Shown: one piece after another, positions 5,713-10,682 of the stretch
How positions within the stretch are numbered: the first letter of the stretch is position 1
Layout: each line of letters starts with the position of its first letter
Origin: Bdellovibrio sp.
GTDB taxonomy: Bacteria > Bdellovibrionota > Bdellovibrionia > Bdellovibrionales > Bdellovibrionaceae
Length of the DNA: 10,682 bases
Assembly (NCBI GenBank): GCA_017745015.1
Contig: JAGIAF010000002.1
Span: forward strand, 1 to 10,682
Direction: 5' to 3'
Made by a program: the position numbers and the translations under genes
The notes under the pieces: model-generated
Told to the model about the DNA's origin: nothing
Database searches by the model: none
What the model saw: only the letters and a program-made list of their open reading frames with translations

Positions 5713-6366
5713 ATGAAATTAGAACAAATGCAGCAAATGATCCAAGAAGAAGTCACAGTTTTAGGTAACATCCTCAAAGAGGCTCCATGGGAAGATAAAA
5801 ACTTTTATGGTATGTGGCTGACACAGACTTACAATCTTGTGCGCCATACGACGAAGTTGTTGTGCTTGGCTTCGGCCCGCTTACCGGTGGAAAACCGCGA
5901 CCAGCACTATGTGATGAATCACCATTTGCATGAAGAATTGAATCATGACTTGATGGCTCTTAAAGATATCCAAAGTTTGGGCTTTGACACTCACACATTC
6001 CCAGAGTTGCCAGAAGCAGAAGCGATTCATCAGTTGCAATATTATTGGATTGATCGCGAGCATCCACTGAGCTTGTGCGGTTATGCCTTCATGCTTGAAG
6101 GCGCGGCAAAATTCTGGGGTCCGGCGATTCTAGAAAAAATCGAACCGAAATACGGTAAAAATGCGACAGTGTTCTTAAGAGTTCACGCTGTAGTCGACCA
6201 AGATCACTATGAAGATTCTCAGAAGTTCCTAGCGACGTTGAACGACGAAGAGCGTGGATATATCGCGAAGAACATGAAGCAATCAGCATGGTTGTATAAA
6301 GGTATGGTTGAGCGCATTAAGCAAGAATGCGCAGCCCTGAAAAAACCAAACGCTAAAGCGGCGTAG
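5713..6366 (+). CDS. Haem-oxygenase-like di-iron oxidase (HDO superfamily)
   Basis: A 217-residue, largely helical protein. Seen metal-ligand set: Glu75-x-x-His78 in H-E-E-L-N-H, Glu129 in F-M-L-E-G, and His158-x-x-x-Asp162-x-x-His165 in R-V-H-A-V-V-D-Q-D-H. This is the ligand pattern of HDO proteins such as UndA, CADD, BesC and SznF (known family; annotated as 'iron-containing redox enzyme', Haem_oxygenas_2). Length also fits. Members use an Fe2/O2 centre for oxidative C-C cleavage, desaturation or N-oxygenation of acyl or amino-acid substrates. The substrate cannot be read from the sequence. The ATG has GGAG at 5701-5704, 8 nt upstream, and follows the GNAT-like gene by 18 nt. The stop codon lies inside the convergent gene (14-bp overlap), with no terminator of its own. 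A classical haem-binding His pattern is absent, so haem oxygenase activity is unlikely. Confidence 0.82.
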   Translation: MKLEQMQQMIQEEVTVLGNILKEAPWEDKNFYGMWLTQTYNLVRHTTKLLCLASARLPVENRDQHYVMNHHLHEELNHDLMALKDIQSLGFDTHTFPELPEAEAIHQLQYYWIDREHPLSLCGYAFMLEGAAKFWGPAILEKIEPKYGKNATVFLRVHAVVDQDHYEDSQKFLATLNDEERGYIAKNMKQSAWLYKGMVERIKQECAALKKPNAKAA

Positions 6367-7060
6367 ACATTTCGCGTTTCGCAAAAAGATTAATCGGAGC
6401 CTTCAAGCTTTTGCATTCCAAAATTTTGAAAGCATGGATGGCTCCCACAACTTGGCCCGTGATATCGTAAAGCGGAGACAAGTACATGGGTTTGATCGTC
6501 GTCGAAAGGCGATCAAATCCTGAAATCTCAATCACTTCATGCACCGGAATAATTCCCTGCAAATCCGTATGTTGCAAAGTCCCGTCAGCGATGGAAGCCT
6601 GAAGCTCCATGTAGCGCTGAGTGATTTTCTCGTCACGGGTGTAAAGCTGCGGCCATGGAACTGAAACCACCTCATCCAAAGAATAGCTGCACACATCCAT
6701 AAACGAAAGACTGCGGAAAGTTTGCAGGCCTGCGCGGTTGTAGGATTCAAGGCACGTATCATCGTCAAGTTTACCGAACATGTCTGATTCTGGCGTCAAA
6801 CGGAAGACACTCAAAAATCTCCACAAAAGCTGCTTGTCAGAAACTTTCGCCGCACCTTGCGAATGCATTTCAAAGAACTGCACCCACTCTTGAAGAGCGC
6901 TCAATACGGGCATTTGAAAATGTTCAGGGAGCTTGCTGAAAGCAAAGCCGGCATAGTCGCCTTTGAGGGCGTGCCCCTCACCCAAAAGCATAAAGAATTT
7001 AACAAGGGCCTTCTTGTAAGCGTCGCTATAAACTGGATTTGAAACCGGCAAAGTATTCAT
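6353..7060 (-). CDS. Conserved-looking hypothetical protein (235 aa)
   Basis: I do not recognise the family. Seen: no signal peptide or membrane segment. The N-terminal half is helical and aromatic-rich (residues 10-90, with two W-containing helices at 59-66 and 78-90). The C-terminal half ends with strands P-M-Y-L-S-P-L-Y-D-I-T-G-Q-V-V-G-A-I-H-A-F (about 181-201), which resembles the last strands of a PAS-like or GAF-like sensor domain ('s.p.yd..G.vvGai.if'). A cytosolic sensory or ligand-binding role is therefore only a guess. The ATG at 7060 has no Shine-Dalgarno sequence and the upstream frame holds no other start; a promoter-like pair ends 8 bp before it. The stop lies inside the 3' end of the HDO gene, so the two mRNAs are antisense to each other at their ends. 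Cys residues (103, 114 and 206 by count) are not clustered. Confidence 0.8.
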   Translation of the reverse strand: MNTLPVSNPVYSDAYKKALVKFFMLLGEGHALKGDYAGFAFSKLPEHFQMPVLSALQEWVQFFEMHSQGAAKVSDKQLLWRFLSVFRLTPESDMFGKLDDDTCLESYNRAGLQTFRSLSFMDVCSYSLDEVVSVPWPQLYTRDEKITQRYMELQASIADGTLQHTDLQGIIPVHEVIEISGFDRLSTTIKPMYLSPLYDITGQVVGAIHAFKILECKSLKAPINLFAKREMSTPL

Positions 7061-7068
7061 GGAAGGAG

Positions 7069-7097
7069 ATAGTACCGGGAGATAGGACTTTTGTCTA
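7069..7097 (-). promoter_or_regulatory. Candidate promoter abutting the 235-aa gene start
   Basis: On the minus strand TAGACA (7097-7092, 5/6 to -35), 17 bp, then TACTAT (7074-7069, 4/6 to -10). The expected transcription start (about 7062) is within 2 nt of the ATG, and no ribosome binding site exists, which fits a leaderless mRNA. Confidence 0.5.
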
Positions 7098-7110
7098 ACG
7101 GCGGGGCAAT

Positions 7111-7141
7111 AAAAAAAGGGAGCTTGAAAAAGCTCCCTTTT
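7111..7141 (-). terminator. Intrinsic terminator after trxA
   Basis: A 12-bp stem (7114-7125 with 7130-7141; core GGGAGCTT/AAGCTCCC) with a GAAA tetraloop is followed on the minus strand by TTTTTTTATT. It is 28 nt past the thioredoxin stop and separates trxA from the next minus-strand gene. It is symmetric enough to act from the plus strand too. Confidence 0.92.
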
Positions 7142-7168
7142 AAAAACTCTTAACTCTTTTAAACAAGA

Positions 7169-7495
7169 CTATGTGTTCTTGTTCAAGAAATCGACGATAG
7201 CGTCTTTAGGGTGGTTACCAACTAGTTGGCCCACTTCGCTGCCGCCTTTGAAAAGCAACATCGCTGGAATACCGCGGATACCGTATTTACCCGGAGTCGC
7301 TGGATTCTCATCCACGTTTACTTTTACGATTTTTACTTTGCCACCCAACTCTTGAGCGACTTCTTCCAACTTCGGAGCCAAAGCACGGCAAGGTCCGCAC
7401 CACTCAGCCCAAAAATCTACCAATACTGGTGTTGAAGAGTTCAATACTTCTGAATCAAAAGAACCGTCTGTTACTGCTGTTGTATATGTGCCCAT
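7169..7495 (-). CDS. trxA: Thioredoxin
   Basis: A 108-residue protein of normal thioredoxin length. It is a cytosolic disulfide reductase that donates electrons to ribonucleotide reductase, methionine sulfoxide reductase, peroxiredoxins and others (known). Seen: V-D-F-W-A-E-W-C-G-P-C-R with the active-site pair Cys33/Cys36, the buried Asp27 two residues before W-A, cis-Pro77 in G-I-R-G-I-P-A, and the C-terminal helix. No signal peptide, so cytoplasmic. The start ATG has GGAGG (minus strand, 7506-7502) 6 nt upstream. A TATGAT at 7530-7525 on the minus strand offers a private promoter, and a strong terminator follows. The I-P-A after the cis-Pro turn (usually I-P-T) is a mild variant. It lies downstream of the receiver-domain gene with an 86-nt gap. 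Confidence 0.97.
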   Translation of the reverse strand: MGTYTTAVTDGSFDSEVLNSSTPVLVDFWAEWCGPCRALAPKLEEVAQELGGKVKIVKVNVDENPATPGKYGIRGIPAMLLFKGGSEVGQLVGNHPKDAIVDFLNKNT

Positions 7496-7524
7496 TCGAG
7501 GCCTCCGTTGCTTTAAACAAAGCT

Positions 7525-7530
7525 ATCATA
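7525..7530 (-). promoter_or_regulatory. Candidate -10 box of trxA
   Basis: On the minus strand TATGAT (7530-7525, 5/6 to consensus) would start transcription near 7518 and give a 22-nt leader carrying the GGAGG. The hexamer 17 bp upstream (TTTCCG) is a poor -35, so an activator or read-through from the upstream gene may contribute. Confidence 0.4.
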
Positions 7531-7548
7531 CTACTTAAATTTGAGAAC

Positions 7549-7571
7549 GGAAACCTTAACGTCAAGGTTCC
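7549..7571 (-). terminator. Weak hairpin between receiver-domain gene and trxA
   Basis: On the minus strand GGAACCTT pairs with AAGGTTTCC (one bulged base) around a 6-nt loop, 11 nt after the stop of the receiver-domain gene. It is followed by GTTCTCAAATTT, without a real T run. It may attenuate rather than stop transcription into trxA. Confidence 0.35.
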
Positions 7572-7581
7572 TTCGGATCAA

Positions 7582-8598
7582 TTACTTTTTAAAAAGGGCT
7601 TTAGTAAATTCACGGCGCAACTCATCGAGTTTGTTGATGTTTTCTTTATCCCAATCAGCCTCTAGTGCCACTTGGCGGCGACGCGCCTCAACTCGGGTCA
7701 CCGTGCTTTTCGGAGCGACTTTCACATCCGCCACCAATTCAGCGTACTTTTTCAAGCGCTCAGAAAGACCCTCATTGGCTTTTGCCAATTGTTCTTGAGC
7801 CTGTGAAAGAGCTTCCTCAACCTCAGTGACTTCGCCACCGACTTCAACTTTTTCGACTTCCGGAGCGCCCCCACCCAGGAGTTCTCTTTCCAAAGATTTA
7901 AGATCAACGTCAGGAAAGGCCTCGTCGATTTGCCCTCCCACGGACTCCTCACGGTCGGCTGCAACGATTTTTTCACCGAATTTAAAGCGCGGAGTTTCTC
8001 TTTGTTCTTCAGTATTTAGATCAAAACCTGCAGACTCCCCTTGAGCCTCTTGGGATTCAGGCTCAAGAGAGAACCCCACACCCGGAGCCTTCGCTTCTTC
8101 TCCTAAATTACCTTTTACGAGGATCGCCTCGTTTTCGGTATTGAACTTCATACCCGAACCCGCTGCGGCAGCGATCGGCTTTTGTGGACTCTCTACGTGC
8201 ATGGCTTTATTGAGTCGTTCCAACAAAACGCTCTCATCGTGTCCCAAAAGTTTCGCCAAAACCTGAACAATACGGATCGGTGCCACAGGCGCTTCAAGAA
8301 TCATGTCGACGCGGATTTTAATAAGATCTTGAGGTGCAGGCTTAAAGTTTGCCGGGAAAATAAGCACAGCTTTGCCAGCCCAACGCACCATCTCCTTAAG
8401 ACGTTTTCCCACCCCCAAAGATGACACCTTGCCGCCACGACCCGAACCAATGACCACATCGGGATTAAACGCCAACATCTGCTCTGACACCGAGTATTCA
8501 CTCGTCAGAGAGACCACGTCGAAGCCGACTTTTTTGAGCGTCGCTTCGACACCCATGAGGTCTGCGTAATCCTCATACACCAAAAGAATCTTATTCAT
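7582..8598 (-). CDS. Atypical (pseudo-)receiver domain protein with acidic linker and coiled-coil tail
   Basis: 338 residues. Seen: an N-terminal alpha/beta domain (1-118) starting K-I-L-L-V-Y-E-D-Y and G-F-D-V-V-S-L, with P-D-V-V-I-G-S-G (46-53) and a V-D-M-I-L-E-A-P stretch (98-104). It follows the CheY-like receiver order (acidic pair after strand 1, strand 3 'PDvvi', strand 5 with the '..KP' turn). However, the phospho-accepting Asp at the end of strand 3 is Gly/Ser and the conserved Lys of the 'KP' turn is Ala, so it probably cannot be phosphorylated. Residues 120-250 are low-complexity, acidic and Gly/Glu-rich. Residues 250-300 form heptad-like helices (E-E-A-L-S-Q-A-Q-E-Q-L), and the end is basic. 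It could be a scaffold or regulatory partner in polarity, motility or signalling; no output domain is seen. The ATG lacks a ribosome binding site; a promoter-like pair points to a leaderless start. Confidence 0.78.
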   Translation of the reverse strand: MNKILLVYEDYADLMGVEATLKKVGFDVVSLTSEYSVSEQMLAFNPDVVIGSGRGGKVSSLGVGKRLKEMVRWAGKAVLIFPANFKPAPQDLIKIRVDMILEAPVAPIRIVQVLAKLLGHDESVLLERLNKAMHVESPQKPIAAAAGSGMKFNTENEAILVKGNLGEEAKAPGVGFSLEPESQEAQGESAGFDLNTEEQRETPRFKFGEKIVAADREESVGGQIDEAFPDVDLKSLERELLGGGAPEVEKVEVGGEVTEVEEALSQAQEQLAKANEGLSERLKKYAELVADVKVAPKSTVTRVEARRRQVALEADWDKENINKLDELRREFTKALFKK

Positions 8599-8604
8599 GA
8601 AACT

Positions 8605-8633
8605 ATTGTCAGATAATGCGGGCCTGGGGTCAA
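8605..8633 (-). promoter_or_regulatory. Candidate promoter abutting the receiver-domain gene start
   Basis: On the minus strand TTGACC (8633-8628, 5/6 to -35), 17 bp, then GACAAT (8610-8605, 4/6 to -10). The expected start of transcription, 7 nt on, is the A of the ATG at 8598. No Shine-Dalgarno sequence precedes that ATG. Confidence 0.5.
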
Positions 8634-8660
8634 TAAACCATGGACTGGACGATGGGCGCG

Positions 8661-8689
8661 ATGACTTAAGAAAAGCGTTTTACTACAAT
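8661..8689 (+). promoter_or_regulatory. Candidate promoter of the LptF/LptG-family gene
   Basis: ATGACT (8661-8666, 4/6 to -35), 17 bp, then TACAAT (8684-8689, 5/6 to -10). Transcription would start near 8696, leaving a leader of about 13 nt that contains GGAG (8701-8704) before ATG 8709. It is back to back with the receiver-domain gene promoter, with about 27 bp between the two -35 boxes. Confidence 0.55.
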
Positions 8690-8708
8690 AGCCAGAGATC
8701 GGAGCCCC

Positions 8709-9815
8709 ATGTTCAGCATTTTTAATGGCAAGAAGGCCGCACAATACATTTTCTTCGAGATGCTCCCAAGCTTCATCCTTGGTTTGCTCGTATTCATCTC
8801 TATCATTTTGATGTTTCAAGTTTTGCGCTTAACAGAGTTCGTTCTGGTTCACGGCATCTCAATTAAAACCGTCGCAGAACTTGTGAGCTATATGTTGATT
8901 TCACTCTTGCCGGTGCTTTTCCCAATGTCCCTGCTCTTCTCGGTTCTTTTAACTTATGGTCGCTTAAGCCAAGATTCTGAAATCGTGGCGATGAAAGCTT
9001 CCGGCCTTGCGATGAGCACTTTGCTTTTACCTGCTTTGGTGATGGCTCTTTTGGTAGGAACAATCTCGGCACAAACATCCTTCGTGATCGCTCCTTGGGG
9101 CAATCGTCAGTTTGAGGTTTTATTCAGCCGTCTTGCGAATACAAAAGCCACTGCAGTCATTAAAGAAGGTACTTTCGCAGAAGGCTTCTTCGATATGGTG
9201 GTTTACGCCAACGAAGTTGATTCTAAGAATGGCAAATTAAGCAAAGTCTTTATCTACGACGAAAAAAACAGCGACATCCCCCTGACGGTGATTGCAAAGG
9301 AAGGCACTCTTTTGCCGGATCCAGATCGCCCAGGCCAAGAAGTTCTTTTGCGTCTTTACAATGGCGAGATTCACCGTCAAGCCAAGACTCATACTAAGAT
9401 CAGCTTTGATAATTACGACGTGAGATTTGCAGAGCCCGACTATACGGAAGAAAAAGCAAAGTCGCCGCAATCTTTGACATTGGATGAGGTTCGCAATCGC
9501 CTATCACACCCAATTAAAGACGACGAACTTCGTCGCATTATGGAAACAGAGCTGCACAAGCGCTGGGCTATTTCCATTCTTTGCATCGTCTTTGCGTTGA
9601 TTGGTGTGGGACTGGGAACAACGACGAATCGTCGCGCAGCGAAGGCTGGCGGTATGATCCTTTGTATCGGTGTCATTATCGTTTACTGGGTCCTTTATGT
9701 TGCCGGCGAAGGCGCTGCACGTAACGGTTCAGTTCCAGTACCTCTGGCGATCTGGGCACCGAACATTATCTTTGGTCTTTTAGGCTTAGAAACTTTAAGA
9801 AGAAATTGGAACTAA
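8709..9815 (+). CDS. LPS-export permease, LptF/LptG (YjgP/YjgQ) family
   Basis: 368 residues, the family's usual length (about 350-390). Known role: LptF and LptG form the inner-membrane core of the LptB2FG ABC exporter, which pulls lipopolysaccharide from the inner membrane into the LptC-LptA-LptD bridge. Seen: three N-terminal membrane helices (about 17-37, 57-83, 101-122), the coupling segment D-S-E-I-V-A-M-K-A-S-G-L (89-100) that contacts the ATPase, and a periplasmic beta-jellyroll (about 125-270). Three C-terminal helices follow (about 285-303, 312-333, 343-362). Sequence alone does not cleanly separate LptF from LptG; a partner gene is not within the window. The start has GGAG at 8701-8704, only 4 nt before the ATG, slightly close but with no better choice. 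It supports a Gram-negative envelope. Confidence 0.92.
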   Translation: MFSIFNGKKAAQYIFFEMLPSFILGLLVFISIILMFQVLRLTEFVLVHGISIKTVAELVSYMLISLLPVLFPMSLLFSVLLTYGRLSQDSEIVAMKASGLAMSTLLLPALVMALLVGTISAQTSFVIAPWGNRQFEVLFSRLANTKATAVIKEGTFAEGFFDMVVYANEVDSKNGKLSKVFIYDEKNSDIPLTVIAKEGTLLPDPDRPGQEVLLRLYNGEIHRQAKTHTKISFDNYDVRFAEPDYTEEKAKSPQSLTLDEVRNRLSHPIKDDELRRIMETELHKRWAISILCIVFALIGVGLGTTTNRRAAKAGGMILCIGVIIVYWVLYVAGEGAARNGSVPVPLAIWAPNIIFGLLGLETLRRNWN

Positions 9816-9892
9816 TACTGACTGTAAGGTCGGGGCTGAAAATAAGAGCGATGCAGCAGCATCCTTACCACCACGGTCATCCTTGACCACAT
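9812..9892 (-). CDS. Possible 26-residue peptide with strong ribosome binding site
   Basis: A 26-codon frame starts at ATG 9892 on the minus strand, preceded by AAGGGAGG about 4 nt upstream. It ends with a TAG that overlaps the stop codon of the LptF-family gene on the other strand. The peptide begins M-W-S-R-M-T-V-V-V-R-M-L and is basic with a hydrophobic N-terminal half. No homology is recognised. Support is only the ribosome binding site and position between two genes; it may be chance. Confidence 0.2.
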   Translation of the reverse strand: MWSRMTVVVRMLLHRSYFQPRPYSQY

Positions 9893-9995
9893 CGCCCCTC
9901 CCTTGAATCAGATGTTAAGAGCATTCGACCGCGACTTGCAAAAGAATTTTTTAGAAGATTTCATTTTTTTCTCTGCAATTTTACGGGCTTAAGCA
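9816..9995. other. Intergenic stretch between the LptF-family gene and dprA
   Basis: About 180 nt between convergent genes. Seen: GATGC/GCATC hairpin arms (9850-9863), GGTCA/TGACC with a 4-nt loop (9875-9888), and an outer pair GCGATG (9848-9853) with CATCGC (9890-9895) that competes with the first hairpin. A T-rich segment follows (9947-9972). No clear intrinsic terminator for the LptF-family gene is visible. A possible 26-codon frame lies on the minus strand (9812-9892). Confidence 0.45.
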
Positions 9996-10015
9996 ACCCA
10001 CTAGCCCTAGTGGGT
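9996..10015 (-). terminator. Short hairpin overlapping the dprA stop codon
   Basis: ACCCACTA (9996-10003) pairs perfectly with TAGTGGGT (10008-10015) around a 4-nt GCCC loop. The stop codon of dprA lies in the stem and loop. On the minus strand it is followed by TGCTTAAGCC, a poor T run, so termination efficiency is doubtful. Confidence 0.4.
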
Positions 10016-10682
10016 CATTCCTCCGCCACCCACAATCTCTGGTGTGTCCAAATTTTCAGAACTTAACTCGGAGTGAAATAACATGGACAAATCTTGGGCA
10101 TCTCGCACCAACTGCGCACCGTCCAACAGCAGATCCAAACTCCCCAAAAAATGCGGATCTTGAGGATGTCCTGGTACCACCCACACGGGCCGTGCGAGTT
10201 GTGCTGCTTGTTGCGCGGTGATCAAAGTTCCACTGCGACGACGAGCTTCCACCAACAAAGTCGCCGTCCCTAGCGCTGCGATCAAGCGATTGCGATGATG
10301 GAAGAGGTGCTTGTGCATTCGTTGTTGGAAGTCATACTCACTCAAAAAGCATCCACCTTGATCCATCACCGGTCGCATCCATTCACGCAAACTTTCCGGA
10401 TAAATTTCACCAAGGCCTGACGGCAAGATCACCGCCGTTTGACAATGTTTACGAAGAGCCAGTGCGTGAGCCTTTTGATCAATCCCCCGCGCGCCACCGC
10501 TGACAACCAACGGCAGATGCTTTTCTAAAAAGATCATCAACTCTTGCTCCATCCAACGCAAAGATTCGGAACTTGGCTCCCGACTCCCCACAATGGAAAT
10601 GGACCTTTGAATCATCCAACAGGGAGCTCCCATATAACTTAAAGTCAACGGCGGGTCCGCCATCCGATAACACTGCTGCGGA
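10007..10682 (-). CDS. dprA: DNA-processing protein DprA/Smf (5' end outside window)
   Basis: The frame is open to the window edge: the codons before the ATG at 10663 read P-Q-Q-C-Y-R and continue the family's 'YP..L..i.DPP..Ly..G' block, so the true start is beyond 10682. Known: DprA binds incoming single-stranded DNA during natural transformation and loads RecA. Seen (counting from Met at 10663): S-I-V-G-S-R (23-28), V-S-G-G-A-R-G-I-D (53-61) with the following A-H, I-L-P-S-G-L-G-E-I-Y-P (79-89), L-S-E-Y (107-110), H-H-R-N-R-L-I-A (121-128), S-G-T-L-I-T-A (143-149) and V-V-P-G-H (161-165). These are the Rossmann-like fold signatures in order. About 50 residues follow, ending in a Gly-rich tail. 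There is no room for the C-terminal winged-helix domain found in longer DprA proteins. Confidence 0.95.
   Translation of the reverse strand, partial: PQQCYRMADPPLTLSYMGAPCWMIQRSISIVGSREPSSESLRWMEQELMIFLEKHLPLVVSGGARGIDQKAHALALRKHCQTAVILPSGLGEIYPESLREWMRPVMDQGGCFLSEYDFQQRMHKHLFHHRNRLIAALGTATLLVEARRRSGTLITAQQAAQLARPVWVVPGHPQDPHFLGSLDLLLDGAQLVRDAQDLSMLFHSELSSENLDTPEIVGGGGMTH

Noticed and set aside
9829..9850. tmRNA 5' end (GGGGCTGAAA)
   Set aside because: The GTTTCGAC that must follow, the tag frame and the T-loop 3' end are all missing.

Overview
The window looks like chromosomal DNA of a Gram-negative delta-proteobacterium-like organism, most probably of the Bdellovibrio group. This is inferred from an LPS-transport permease (LptF/LptG family), a periplasm-directed lytic transglycosylase, secreted proteins of unknown family, and codon usage at a moderate GC content (roughly mid-40s percent, judged by eye). 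No rRNA, tRNA, CRISPR array, intact IS element or prophage gene is visible. The genus is an impression from protein style, not a database result.

Left part (1-1517): the 3' end of an SGNH/GDSL-type hydrolase is followed 5 nt later by a wrecked DJ-1/PfpI-family gene. Both ends of that gene are recognisable, but they lie in different frames and the middle is missing. Next come a stem-loop and a compact two-gene toxin-antitoxin module (BrnT-like toxin, ribbon-helix-helix/BrnA-like antitoxin, ATGA overlap), closed by a strong bidirectional terminator.

Middle-left (1518-4055): a minus-strand gene for a secreted 430-residue protein of unknown family has a 5' leader that can fold over its own ribosome binding site. 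Upstream lie two large gene-poor stretches (about 2811-3330 and 3655-4055). They contain several local hairpins, an orphan 3' fragment of another exported-protein-like gene, and a striking 53-bp near-perfect palindrome exactly where that fragment loses its 5' end. This is the least explained part of the window.

Middle (4056-7060): a signal- or membrane-anchored SLT-type lytic transglycosylase with its own terminator is followed by a two-gene operon. The first gene encodes an acyltransferase-like (GNAT-like) protein; the second encodes a haem-oxygenase-like di-iron oxidase (HDO) with a full set of metal ligands. The HDO gene overlaps, tail to tail by 14 bp, a minus-strand gene of unknown function.

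Right part (7169-10682): thioredoxin (trxA) and an atypical receiver-domain protein with a long acidic, coiled-coil tail lie on the minus strand. A permease of the LptF/LptG family is divergent from the receiver gene across a 110-bp double promoter. The dprA/smf gene (minus strand) runs out of the window. Two minus-strand genes have promoter-like -35/-10 pairs that end only 7-8 bp before the ATG and no Shine-Dalgarno sequence, suggesting leaderless mRNAs.

The best candidates for undescribed biology are the GNAT-like/HDO operon, the structured gene-poor region with the 53-bp palindrome, and the RBS-occluding leader hairpin of the secreted protein.
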